A stretch of DNA of 64,000 nt from Mycogone perniciosa (taxonomy: Eukaryota; Ascomycota; Sordariomycetes; Hypocreales; Hypocreaceae), in contig JAOALB010000013.1 in the NCBI GenBank assembly GCA_025331125.1, positions 1 through 64,000 on the forward strand, read 5' to 3'. Positions within the stretch are counted from its first letter, which is position 1, and every line of letters begins with the position of its first letter. Below are positions 1 to 10,693 of this stretch, piece after piece. Under the pieces are notes generated by a model. The model ran no database searches. It had not been told where the DNA came from and saw nothing but the letters and a program-made list of their open reading frames with translations. The position numbers and the translations under genes are program-made.

Positions 1-110
1 CACACCATCTCCCAGCGATTGCGCAAGCTCAAGCAGATGCCTCTCGTACAGAGGGGGTACAGCTCGAGAGGCATCTGCTTGAGCTTGCGCAATCGCTGGG
101 AGATGGTGTG
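1..110. repeat. Perfect inverted repeat (46-bp arms, 18-nt loop)
   Basis: Bases 1-46 are the exact reverse complement of bases 65-110, separated by 18 bases, so the single strand can form a long perfect hairpin. Nothing in it looks coding, although an ORF runs through it. It lies at the very edge of the window, so the arms may extend further left. It could be a natural palindrome, a miniature inverted-repeat element, or a fold-back or assembly artefact; the sequence alone does not decide between these. Confidence 0.95.
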
Positions 111-672
111 GCCTTGTGATGACAAGTCAATAAACGGTCCAATCGCTACAGCGGTTCGTCGGGCGTCAATGGTGTCGCATACCAGCCTGGTCCTCCTTCT
201 ATACAGCCGAGGTGTTAGCTTCGATTCTGCGATTCTCCCACGCTGCGGCGGTCTTGCGGGCACTCACGGGAACCGGTCGCATCATGCGGACCGTTGGGCG
301 GAAGGCCCTGAAAGCGAGGGTAGGACGCATTGTGACGAGTGGAGAGGGTCTGCCTGGACTTTCAACCGGGATTTGAAGGTCGAATTGGAGGAAAATGTCG
401 CCTTTGCTGAACGACGTGGGACGAGAATGCTGTAATTCCTAGCCAGAAAGCCCGCCCCACAAATTTCGCTGGGTTCCGGCAGTGCCTTATGATTGGCCCG
501 TTCGGCCTCAGGCAACACATTTCAATTCCGGGACATCTGATTCGAAGCTTGCGAACATTCGACGCATAAGAAACCAACCCCAATTCCAACTCCGAAAAGG
601 CCCTCGATCTCGCCGGCCCGCCGCATTGCGCAGAATACGGAACCCTCGTGCCCTCCGCTAAATCAATTCACA
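111..672. other. Intergenic, upstream of COX12
   Basis: About 560 bases with only short overlapping ORFs on both strands and no family resemblance. It should contain the promoter and 5' UTR of the downstream cytochrome oxidase gene. I see no convincing TATA box or repeat. Confidence 0.5.
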
Positions 673-1268
673 ATGTCCGAGGAGCTTGTCACCAAGCCGT
701 TCAAGTTCGTCACTGGTATGAAAGACTTGGATAATCCCTCTCCGCCGAAAAAAAGTGGTCTGATCTCATGATCCGAGGCTAACATGAAATGCAGCCGGTA
801 AGGAAAGCCCCTCTGCGTGACGAACGAAACGAAATGCACGACGACTTCCAATTGCCCGCCCGTTTTCGCGCTGATGTTCCGTCGTCAATTGCTGGGAGGA
901 GGATGAGATGTGTTACGGATGGCTAATCTGAGTGCTGCGCAGGCACTGACGCCCGCTTCCCGAACGTGAACCAGACCAAGCACTGCTGGCAAAACTACGT
1001 CGACTACCACAAATGCATCACTGCTAAGGGAGAGGACTTCCAGCCTTGCCGTCAGGTATGCAATTGGAGATGATGTGGTTCATGGGTTCGAATGCTGAGT
1101 TATTGATTGGTGTAGTTCTGGCTGGCGTACCGATCATTGTGCCCCTCCGGATGGTACCAGCGATGGGATGAGCAGCGAGGTATGCGTCCAGTCATTCTGA
1201 GAGGCTTCTTTCAAAACTAACACGTCATCGCAGAGGGTGGAAACTTCCCTGTCAAGCTGGATGCTTAA
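673..1268 (+). CDS. COX12: Cytochrome c oxidase subunit VIb (Cox12/Cox6b)
   Basis: Subunit VIb of respiratory complex IV, on the intermembrane-space side, where it helps hold the dimer together. Four exons (673-715, 943-1055, 1116-1179, 1234-1268) join in phase to an 84-residue protein, the normal family size. The family signature is present as twin cysteine motifs: CX9C in HCWQNYVDYHKC and CX10C in CRQFWLAYRSLC. These form two disulfides after import by the Mia40 route. The start ATG begins MSEELVTKPF and is the only Met that gives the usual length. The first intron (227 bases) is long for this window. All junctions are GT-AG. Confidence 0.95.
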
Positions 1269-1549
1269 GCTTCCAATGCGACTTGGTGCAGGATGGTGTT
1301 GATAGATATTATGCAGCCAAGCTGCGTATGTACTACTTGGGAGTCTCGGTAGACAATCCAGAAGCGAAAGGCTGAATGTTGGATGGTTTCCGTGATGATG
1401 TCTGTTAATATGCCTATTCATGTTTGACATAGTTTGCATTGATGAGCATTGGTATCATGTAACTCTCATAACAGCCCCGCTTGTCTTCCGTACGCCTTGA
1501 ATACCCAAACGCCGCAGCCTATCCATACTAAAAAAACGACAAGCCATGA

Positions 1550-2398
1550 TTATGCCTTATTTTCAGTCTCGTCCTCATCCGAGCTCATAAACTCATCATC
1601 CTCATCGAACCCAAAGAAGGTTTTTGGCTTGGCCTTGGCCGACTGTTCGGGCTCTGCCGGGGGAGTTGGTTCTTCCGAGCTCTCTGAATCCTCCCCGTCG
1701 CTGCCAGACGGGCTGTTGTTTTGCTCAGTTGAAGTAGATCCGTGAGAGGTACCGAGGAGGTTGTCCTTGTAGTTTCCCGCCTTCATAGCAGCCAGTACCG
1801 CGTGGCGCGTCCGCTCATTGCTCTCTTCCTTGTCCTCAACCCATTTGCCGTCCAATTTGCCCCTGCCGCCAGATTTAATCTCAGCTTCTTTCTGTTCAGC
1901 CATTTCGACAATTTGTTCCCATCTTTCGCGTCGCTTCTCCTTCTCCTTTTTCTCCATGTCGGGCTTGATGGCGAGATATTCTGCAAGGGCCTTTGCTTCA
2001 TTGACAGTGCGAAGCCGTCTACCGTCCAGATTGCGGCTTGAACCATGGTCGTCTTGCTTTTGCTTCTTCCGCGATGACATGCGGCCACCGGCTGCTCGAA
2101 GTTGGGAGCCAAAGCCACCCTTGCCACCGCAAAGGGGAATGCCAAGTTGCAGCGACAGGAAGTCATCTTCAGCTGTAGAGAGGTATGTGGAGATGGGCGC
2201 CTCTGAGATTTGAGGGAGTTGCCGGTTGGAGAGTGTTGTGATGATGAGCCTTGACTCGACGGCGGTGGCGGGTAATCTCTCATCGATTTGTTCTCGTAGC
2301 GATGAGATCGTTGTTGATGGGGGTACGCGCAAGACCAGCGTCGGCGGCAGTCCGAGACCTGCAAAGGTCGAAATAAGGATGTTGAGATTCTGAGACAT
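1550..2398 (-). CDS. SDE2: Sde2-like splicing regulator with cleavable ubiquitin fold
   Basis: Intronless, 282 residues. Residues 1-92 form a ubiquitin-like domain ending in a diglycine, followed at once by KGGFGSQLRAAGG (residues 93-105). This GG-KGG junction is the site where, in fission yeast Sde2, deubiquitinases cut the precursor so that the Lys-starting C-terminal fragment joins the spliceosome and promotes excision of particular introns (family knowledge). A basic, coiled-coil-like stretch follows (about residues 145-185), then an acidic Ser/Glu-rich tail. The protein should act in the nucleus. It is transcribed divergently from the eS10 gene across a 430-base gap. No SAP domain is visible, unlike human SDE2. 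Confidence 0.9.
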   Translation of the reverse strand: MSQNLNILISTFAGLGLPPTLVLRVPPSTTISSLREQIDERLPATAVESRLIITTLSNRQLPQISEAPISTYLSTAEDDFLSLQLGIPLCGGKGGFGSQLRAAGGRMSSRKKQKQDDHGSSRNLDGRRLRTVNEAKALAEYLAIKPDMEKKEKEKRRERWEQIVEMAEQKEAEIKSGGRGKLDGKWVEDKEESNERTRHAVLAAMKAGNYKDNLLGTSHGSTSTEQNNSPSGSDGEDSESSEEPTPPAEPEQSAKAKPKTFFGFDEDDEFMSSDEDETENKA

Positions 2399-2828
2399 GA
2401 TGATGGCGATGAATTCGATATGTCGTGGAGCACTGTCGTCGGTATGTCTGGAAGTGAAATGTTGGTTTGCTAAGGAGTCGGCGAGGGGTTTTCCTAAGGT
2501 GTCTGGGTTGAAAACTATTTGGGGGGCAGATGAAAGATTCGTTCCAGGGGGACCGTGAGGTTAATATAGCGATCAATGCTGCAATGCTTGATGCGAAGTC
2601 GCGATGCGATGTCTTGCGCCACGTGGGGCGCGCCAGAGGTCGCAAAAATCTTATCACCACTATCGTCACGTGCACTAAGCCACAGCGCACACATTGAGCC
2701 ACCCCACTTCGCTACATCGAATTTCTTGTAGGGCTTCCGCCCACAAAAGTTATCCATTTCGAGACCTTGGTAAGCCCGTCCGAAAATCCGTCAACTTCCA
2801 ACATCGACCCGAGCAGCAAACCGCCACG
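2399..2828. promoter_or_regulatory. Divergent intergenic region SDE2 / RPS10
   Basis: 430 bases between two diverging genes, which must hold both promoters. Short ORFs cross it but resemble nothing. I could not pick out a clear TATA box. Confidence 0.4.
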
Positions 2829-3469
2829 ATGTTGATTCCCAAGGCCGACCGCAAGAAGATCCACGAGGTATTTTCCGACGATGCCAGCGCTCAAATCAGA
2901 GTGAGAAGCAAAATCTCGGTCCACTGACATGATATCTTTGCCAGTACCTCTTCCGCGAGGGCGTGCTCGTCGCACAGAAGGACTACAACCTGCCCAAGCA
3001 CCCCGATATTGACACCAAGAACCTCTTCGTCATCAAGGCCTGCCAGTCCCTCAACTCTCGCGGCTATGTCAAGACTCAGTTTTCGTGGCAGTATTATTAC
3101 TACACGCTGACCCCCGAGGGTCTTGACTACCTCCGGGAATGGCTTCACCTGCCCGCCGAGATCGTTCCTGCTACCCACATCAAGCAGCAGCGATCGCACG
3201 CTCCTCCCCGTGGCATGCTCGGCGAGGGCGAGCGTGAGCGACGACCTTTCGGTGGACGTGGACGTGGTGGCGACCGTGGTGACCGTGAGGGTGGATACCG
3301 AAGACGGGATGCTGGCGAGGGCAAGGAGGGCGGTGCTCCCGGCGAGTTCGCTCCTCAATTGTGAGAACCCCCTCTTTTCGAAGCTATTTCTGGGAGTGTA
3401 TAAAGCTAACTGGTGTGTGACAGCCGTGGTGGCTTCGGCCGTGGCCGTGGTGCCGCTCCTCCCTCCTGA
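2829..3469 (+). CDS. RPS10: 40S ribosomal protein eS10
   Basis: Small-subunit ribosomal protein of the 40S head. Three exons (2829-2867, 2945-3360, 3424-3469) join in phase to 166 residues. The N-terminal winged-helix region MLIPKADRKKIHEYLFREGV and the core KTQFSWQYYYYTLTPEGLDY (about residues 63-82) are diagnostic. The C-terminal tail is rich in Arg and Gly (GGRGRGGDRG, FGRGRGAA), as in other eukaryotic eS10 proteins. The first exon encodes only 13 residues. The last 46 bases lie in a third exon, so a single-exon reading would lose the final FRGGFGRGRG tail. Confidence 0.95.
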
Positions 3470-4800
3470 ACGAATCCGTCTCTTTTAGGTTAACAAATCT
3501 TACGATGCATGGCGCAAAAGACGACGGCATGTAGTCTAAAAACGGAGGGCAATCCTCACCATGAGTCCTCTCGTGAGACATGGGAGCGTGAGGCGGAATA
3601 TCGTGGGAGTTTTTGGAGGGTTAGATCCTCGGAAATCATTTGCATCAGGGTCAATGTTTGCCACCAACGAGATAATTTCTTGAGCCTACATGTGAGCTGT
3701 GTCTACAGTGAAGCATCCTCGAACATTCTCTGTGAAACCAGAATCGCCGTGATCTGGGCATTGTTGGCTCCTGCCCATCGACCAAGGAAGCTGGGTGTTG
3801 GTGGGGTCTTGATATTTATCTTCTGCGCCCAACTGAAGCCAATTGCACCTGAATGACATTCATATCGAAAACCATGTTCGCAATGTTAGGTTGACTTTAT
3901 GTGTCTTCAGGGGTTGCCTTTGGTAGCTACCTGTCATCCATCAGGGACTGATTGGCATAGACGTGCATCTGCAAGCTCGACAGCATGGCCCATTATTTCA
4001 ATGGTAGTTGTTGTGCACCGAGGTGAGTAAGCGGGATAGTCAAGGGGTTGAAGGTAGTAACCATCAATTGGTATGATATCTGATAACGGTAGTTGGGTAG
4101 ATGGTGACATATCCTCTAGTTGTCGCGTGCCACAGCCGACTTCCAGAGGCGACTAGGTCTCGTTCCGAATTTGAAGAGACACTGTCTTCTTTCCCCTCTG
4201 ACCGTTGTTACGGATGTCTAGGCAGCTTGTTTCCAGTTAAATCAGTCCTCTGTAGCCAACGTGGGAGTGCCCCTGAGATTCCAATAGTCTCCCCTTCCTC
4301 ACCGAAACATCTACTTGCCGGACATAAAGAGGAGTTTTAACAAGTGATAGTGACCATATAGAATGTATAGATATACTGATGTTTGTCAATCGGTGGAATG
4401 AGAAACCGCGACGTGCTGGGATCGACTACTTGGCTCTGGTTAAGTGAAGACCAAGAGAATCGTTAACAAGACCTTCAGACTCGAGCGGTTTGGCAAGGTG
4501 CTGCAGTCCATCAAAGCTACCACCATCGTGTTTGAGTAATTGCTTTGGGTATGAATAAGGTCTCTCAAGTGTTCTCTATTTACGAAGACCATAGGACTAC
4601 TGTGATCATGTGGCACATCTTCGAGAGAAATGAAGAACGTTTGCTCAGCTAGAATCACATGGCTCTGACTTGCATCCACCAAAGTCCCTTCAATTCACTA
4701 CCTATTGGAAATTTTTTAAATGATTTGCTTTCGCACTTCTCGTGTCAGCGAGCCCCTGACCAGACATCAAGTACCAGCTGTTTTGTTCAATTATTTCATC
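3470..4800. other. Intergenic, no gene recognised
   Basis: 1.3 kb between eS10 and the DUF3712 gene. Short ORFs occur on both strands (for example 3509-3856 + and 4440-4682 -), but none has family resemblance or a splice partner. The 15-mer at 4715-4729 recurs at 4825-4839 with one mismatch. Confidence 0.5.
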
Positions 4801-5693
4801 ATGAGTATTGGAAACTCTGAACTGTTTAAATCATTTGCTCGACCTATTCTTCAGAATTTTTATTCAAATGACGGCGACGACGACGATCGTCCCGCACGGC
4901 AGCCTGGCAACATGGACGCCATCATCCAGTGTCTCATCAATCGCGCCAAGTTGGAGGTATCTCTGATCCGGATCACTAATGCGACTGCAGAGTAGGACTT
5001 CGGTTTGACAACTGTTATTTGCTCTGGTATGCTGACCCAAAGGAGCTCTTTTGCCATGGCCATCGAAAGCCGAGTCACCGGAACCGGCCCGATCAGCAGT
5101 ACAATAAGTCCTGTCGAACTCGATCTCACTTTTGAGGGCTCTCGATTCGGCAGAGTCAAACTACCCGGGGTCAAGACGAGTCTGTGGGGAGCGAAAGTTA
5201 CGATTCAAGACCAAACGGTCAAAATCCTTGACATGGAAGCCTTCAAGGCGTACATACGGAGCGTTTCTGTCAACGAGGAGACGTGCTGTCAGCTTGAGAA
5301 TGGCGAATGCACCATCACAGCGTTCGGTATTGTCGCACATTGCGATTACTGCCTCGACATACCAATACGGGGGATGCAAGGCCCGAAGGGCACAATTAAG
5401 ACGCTTGAGCGAGAAGGACAAGAGATTATTTTGACGATCAAGGTTCACAATCCGAGTCCCTTGGAAATTGATCATGGAAGAGCCCGCTTTGAGCTTTGGA
5501 ACCGCGAGGGAGAGTCAATGGCTGAACTGAAGGGGGACTGGAATGTTGTCCGTGGTGATTTTGACATTACTCTGCATGGCAGACTGGTTGTGGCGTGGAG
5601 AATGAGCGGACGTGGTGCAACGAGACAATTCAGTATTATGACTTTGTCATGGACCTTGAGCCGGAGATGATCGGTTTGCTCGAACGGACTTAG
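4801..5693 (+). CDS. DUF3712-type protein, 3' end frameshifted
   Basis: A fungal DUF3712 protein (beta-sandwich repeats found in secreted, vacuolar and membrane proteins). Two same-frame ORFs are separated by a TAG at 4993-4995. The TAG lies inside a 51-base intron, 4992-5042 (GTAGGA donor, GCTGAC branch, AAAG acceptor). Splicing gives the family-like join ITNATAE/SSFAMAIESRVTG. The chosen Met is MSIGNSELF; 4720 and 4912 are alternatives. After HGRLV (about 5589) the frame that continues the family pattern (GVENERTWCNETIQYY) is out of register by one base and ends at 5693, while the uncorrected frame stops at 5670. This looks like a one-base deletion or an assembly error. No signal peptide or membrane segment is seen, so the 5' end may be incomplete. 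Confidence 0.65.
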
Positions 5694-5922
5694 GGGCTAT
5701 CTATTACTGGATTGAAGGATAGTGATATCATGCGGGACCAGCCACTGACGACGTCATCGTGTGATTGGTAGCAATACTCCGTAGGTGTAGCAAAGCAGAG
5801 ATATGATGAATTGTACCAGCTGAGTGACATGAGTGAAGAATGAATGCCAATGAAGAACATATCGTCGACAAAACGGCAAAAAGCAAAAAGAGAAGACGTT
5901 TGGTGGCATCAGAGAGATAATT

Positions 5923-6021
5923 GCTCCCGGCAGGGCTTGAACCTGCGACCTTCGCATTACCAACACTTGTGCCGAAGCTGAAGTATTAGTACGAAGCTCT
6001 AACCAACTGAGCTACGGAAGC
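5923..6021 (-). tRNA. tRNA-Ile (anticodon AAU) with 26-nt intron
   Basis: Read on the minus strand, the 99 bases fold into a full cloverleaf. The acceptor GCTTCCG pairs with CGGGAGC (one G-U); the D arm is GCTC/GAGC; the anticodon stem TCGTA/TGCGA has one G-U; the T arm is GCAGG-TTCAAGC-CCTGC. The anticodon loop reads CT-AAT-A plus A, giving anticodon AAU (Ile). A 26-base intron follows position 37, the canonical place for eukaryotic tRNA introns. Mature length is 73 bases. Internal A box (TAGCTCAGTTGG) and B box (GGTTCAAGC) promoters for RNA polymerase III are present. CCA is not encoded, as expected. Confidence 0.93.
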
Positions 6022-6647
6022 CTCCAACGTTTAGTTGTGGACGAGATGCTGCCAGGTCGGATCTTGTCCGATTCGCCGGCAGGGCGCGAGGGCTATGATA
6101 GTGACGTCGAGGGTGACAAACTCCGCTGACGGCCAATTGTATCGTAATGTGTTGGAGCACTCTGCATAAGGAGTTGAAAATGCCCATCGCATCTCCATAC
6201 TATTAGCCACAGTGGTTGTTCTAAGCCCCGGCATTTGCGAAGTAGCAGCTAGGAGAGCTACCGGCCTAGTCGGTGCTAAATGCCATCCAGGTAACCGAAC
6301 ACGGTAGGGATCCTAAGACAAGCTCAGCCCCTTTCGTCACAGGGGTGTTTGAGGTGTTGATATAATCATCACCAACCCCAATGCTCATTTCCAGATCATG
6401 ATTATGGCCAGGGAACCCGCGTCTTGGAAATATATTCGCTGAGGTCCCTCTAGTGGTTTACTCACGGCGGAAGTCTAAGCCTGCGCACCGTTATACAGAC
6501 GGGCAAGCTCTGGTTTCGTTAAGCTCCCAACTTCTCCCGATCACATATAATAATACGATACGTACCCGCCATCTCCCTGCTCAAATGCAACTTCCACCGT
6601 CCTCAGGAGCAGCAGCAGGAGCATCACGCAGCCCCTGATCAGTGGAA
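6022..6647. other. Intergenic, upstream of HECT ligase
   Basis: About 630 bases without a supported gene. It should include the promoter and 5' UTR of the HECT gene. Confidence 0.45.
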
Positions 6648-9600
6648 ATGGCTCCCTGGCCTCCTGCTGCTACCCGCAGCGGGTCTCAATCAACACTGCC
6701 CGACCAAGCTGAGCTCATCAGCCGGATTCACTCCGATGCTCTCGACACGCCTTCTTCACTGCACGGACGACTTGGTGTGTCAAGCTCCAAGAATACACGT
6801 GCAGCACAGGCCGAATCAAGCTCTTCGGACTCGGACTTTGCGCCTTCGAAACGAAGCGGACACGGACCGCAGCATTTGCGCTCCAAGAGCAACCCGTTCC
6901 CCTCGCTGTTCAACGGCAGGAAGAGGCAGAACTCTGCCTCAAGGCCCTCGGTTGACCTGGATATAACGGACGATGACAATACCATGGCCAACAACAGACA
7001 GGCTGTGTACACGCACAAGAGAGGGAGCCCCGCGGGTAGTAGGGACTTTGCCACTGGCAACTGTATGACTTGTGCCTCGATGGTCAGGTGGCCGAGGGAG
7101 CTGAAGGTCTTCAAGTGTACCATTTGTACGACTATCAATGACTTGGTGCCGGTTGGGAGTGATAGTCGTGGCGGTGGAGGCCCCAGGCAACGGCATGATC
7201 CCGGTCACGGGTCCTCATCGTTGTCGTCGAGACAGCCAGTTCCAGGTCCAGGTATGATGTTAGATGGTTGCGGTAGGATAGATGCTTATGATTCAAACAG
7301 TTCAACCAATATCCCTCGAACACACCAAGCACCTTGTACGCCAGTGTATACATGCATACATCTCTAAAAAGGTCCGTGATCCGCCGGCAGAGGAAGCTGT
7401 ACTCGACCGCAAGCCTAGTGAACGGCCCGTCCATCATGATCGATTACACCCAGACCTTGCCATTCGACCCCGTGGACAAGCAGAAGAGGCCCGAGGCAGA
7501 TGGACGGCCAATAACCCTCAGCCCGGGCATGAATCCAAGTATGTGTCTGGTGAAGAAACAATGCTGCATCGAAATGCGCCCAATACCGATGGCCGGCCTG
7601 TCATGCCACGATCCTATTCTTCATCACAAACTGAGCGACCTTCGTTGCGGAATCAAGGATCTAATGAAGCACTCAAATCACACCAAAGGAACGCCTCCGT
7701 GGGCTCAGCAGACGACCCTAAAAGGATTTTCAAGCCCCTGGAGGACTACATCGTCGATTGCTTCGGTTCCTTTGAATGTGTCAATTCTTCCTTCTCCATG
7801 CACTATCCTCGACGTACAGCGAGGTCAGAGTCAGCAGGCGACTCCATGCGACGAAAGCCGGCGCACTCTAGAGATATGCCACCACACCCACCAGTTAAAA
7901 GTGCACCGCGAGAGGCACAGCAATCGGACGCTCTTGCCCCTGTCTTTGATCTGGACCCAAAACTGTTGCTTTTGGGTGATTTCGCAGAAAACGGGACATG
8001 GTGGACTGGTGGGCGAGACGACAGGCTGTCTAAAAGATCTCCGATGAAGAATAAGGACGAACATGTCAGTCATGTCAACAAGTCACCCGTCATGACAAAG
8101 TCCCCTCAGCTAAACTGGAGCGACCTTGCGGAGTGGTACTCAGTTGTGAACAGCACCGCAGAGAACTGGTTTGGCGTATTTGAAGAATTCTCTAAAGATC
8201 CCCAGGCCCGGAATATTGCTGAAAATGAGCTCCAAGTCCTTGAGCAAGACCTACTCAAGGGACAAGTTCATACCCAAAGGGTAGTACTAAAAGCCACAGA
8301 GCTTTTGCTGAAGAGGCCAGGTCGCCCCATTACCGACCCTGACGACCTAAGATTTCTTCTGATAATGCTTGAAAACCCACAGCTATATTCCGAGACTGGA
8401 TGTTTTCGTGGATTGCTTCAGCCGGAAATCAACAGGCCAACCCCAGTTAAAAAGGACTCGCCAAATAACTCTACCCCAAACTCTGGTCTCTTGTCCGGGC
8501 AGCATTCTGGAATCATCAAGCGTATCGTTGGGCTGATCTCGAATTCATCGACCGAGTGCCACAACCAATTGATAAGTTGGCTGGCTAGATACCATGCTAC
8601 TCGTTTTACCAAGCTCAAGGAGCTGGTATCCGGATTCCTGACATACAGAATGATTCGCCAGAGTGAGAAGAAGCAGGGGACACACATCGTGGATGTAACG
8701 GCTGGACTTATTCCACAAATGCAAATAGGCCGATCTGGTGCATCTCTGCACGATGAGATAGGAGCACCCAGTTCATCAAAAAAGTCAAAAGAGCCTCCAG
8801 CCAAGAAAATCTCATACTCGGAGGACTGGCAAATAAAGGCCGCCTCACGCGTTCTCGCACTTGTATTTGCGGCAAACAACATCTCGGCTAGTCGCCGTAT
8901 GGATGATGCAACTTCAGGCTCGGTCGGCGCTGGCCAGCAACTCCTTCCGGCCAGCGACTTCTACAATTCAATGGTAGATTACGCCGACCTCGTTGGTGAC
9001 TTTGAATCTTGGGAATCTAAAAAGAGCAGATTTTCTTTCTGCCAATACCCGTTTCTTTTGAGTATCTGGGCGAAGACACATATACTTGAATATGATGCCC
9101 GTCGACAGATGCAAAGCAAAGCCCGAGATGCTTTCTTTGATAGTATTATGACTCGCAAGAACATAAGTCAATACCTTGTGCTTGATGTCCGTCGGGATTG
9201 TATTGTTGATGATAGCTTAACAGCCGTCAGCGGAGTCATCGGCAGTGGTGGTGAAGACCTCAAGAAAGGCCTTCGTATTTCATTTCGAGGAGAAGAGGGA
9301 ATTGACGCAGGCGGTCTCCGGAAAGAATGGTTCTTGCTTCTTGTCCGGGAGGTGTTTAATCCTGATTATGGTATGACCACCGCAAAGAGTGTAGCATCAG
9401 CTAAACTGACTTCTCTACTCCGTACAGGCATGTTCATTTACGATGAAGATTCCCAATACTGCTATTTCAACCCCAACTCATTCGAGCCTTCTGATCAATA
9501 TTTCCTAGTTGGTGTCGTGATGGGCTTGGCTATCTACAACTCGACGATTTTGGACGTGGCATTACCACCCTTCGCATTTCGAAAACTTCTAGCTTCAGCT

Positions 9601-10350
9601 CCAGCTCCTAGCGGAGGGGTGTCTGCTCATCAACGACCAGTGGCGAAGTATACACTGGAGGATTTGGCTGAGTATCGGCCTCGGTTGGCACGCGGTCTAC
9701 GGCAGCTTCTAAATTATGACGGAGACGTGGAAGAGACCTTTTGCTTGGATTTTGTTGTTGAAATGGAGAGGTACGACTCCAAGGTCCAGGTGCCTCTTTG
9801 CCCCGGTGGTGAAAGCAAGCCCGTGACCAATGCCAATCGGCGCGAATACGTCGACCTCTATGTCCGCTATGTCCTTGACACAGCTGTCAAGCGACAGTTT
9901 GAACCTTTCAAACGGGGTTTCTATACCGTTTGCGGTGGCAACGCATTTTCGCTTTTCCGACCTGAGGAGATAGAGCTCTTAGTCAGGGGCTCTGATGAGC
10001 CTCTAGATATTGCATCTCTAAGAGCAGTGGCCGTGTATGACAATTGGGAGAGCCGACAACCTGATGGGTCGGAGCCTGTTGTTTGTTGGTTTTGGGATAC
10101 GTTCCAACGGGCCAGCCCTGGTGATCAACGCAAGATGCTTACGTTTATTACGGGAAGCGATCGCATACCAGCAATGGGAGCTGCCTCACTGGCGATTAAA
10201 ATATCTTGTCTCGGCGATGATTGTGGCAGGTACCCGATTGCGAGGACTTGTTTCAACATGTTGTCTCTCTGGAGGTATGAATCAAGGGAGCGACTTGAGG
10301 CCATGCTTTGGAGGGCTGTCCACGAGAGCGAAGGATTTGGCCTGAAATGA
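6648..10350 (+). CDS. HECT-type E3 ubiquitin ligase (Hul4-like)
   Basis: E3 ligase that takes ubiquitin from an E2 onto its own Cys before passing it to substrates. Exon 1 is 6648-7251; a 49-base intron (GTATGA...CAAACAG) leads to exon 2, 7301-10350. The model is about 1,217 residues. The N-terminus is disordered and Ser-rich, then a zinc-ribbon-like pair CMTC...CTIC (about residues 140-165). The C-terminal 350 residues are a HECT domain ending in RTCFNMLSL, whose Cys codon is at 10249-10251, 33 residues from the end as usual. The terminal GFGLK is also typical. The frame between about 7370 and 7560 is doubtful: another frame looks more protein-like there, so a further intron or an indel is possible. 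Yeast Hul4 is the nearest relative I can name, by architecture only. Confidence 0.85.
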
Positions 10351-10693
10351 GCTTTCACGCGATGTTTACGACACAGCATGACCTCGGCGTTATGGATGGG
10401 AAACTGAGTTGTTTTCCTTCAAATATGCATCTACATTTGTGCAAGCGAATTGGACCTTCAGTTTCATGGGTATCTCTATTTGATCAGAGAATTTGGGAAT
10501 AGCATAGTGCTTGGATTGCGATGCATATTGGTCGTAACTGTGTGAGAGACAGATGTAAGTAGGTCTAAGCATTCCGGCATTTTAGCATATGCCATATTTG
10601 CATCCAGCATACAATTCCTGGACGATAGACTTCCATATACGTAACACACATATTGTACAAGGTTTACACCCAACCACCATGACTCGTTTCTTT
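10351..10693. other. Convergent intergenic region
   Basis: 343 bases between the 3' ends of the HECT gene and the mL61 gene. Nothing is recognised beyond the expected 3' UTRs and poly(A) sites. Confidence 0.4.

Noticed and set aside
19..435. 138-codon ORF through the terminal hairpin
   Set aside because: Runs through the inverted repeat and has no protein-like pattern.
4440..4682. Possible small minus-strand gene
   Set aside because: 80 codons, AT-rich, no motif, no splice partner.
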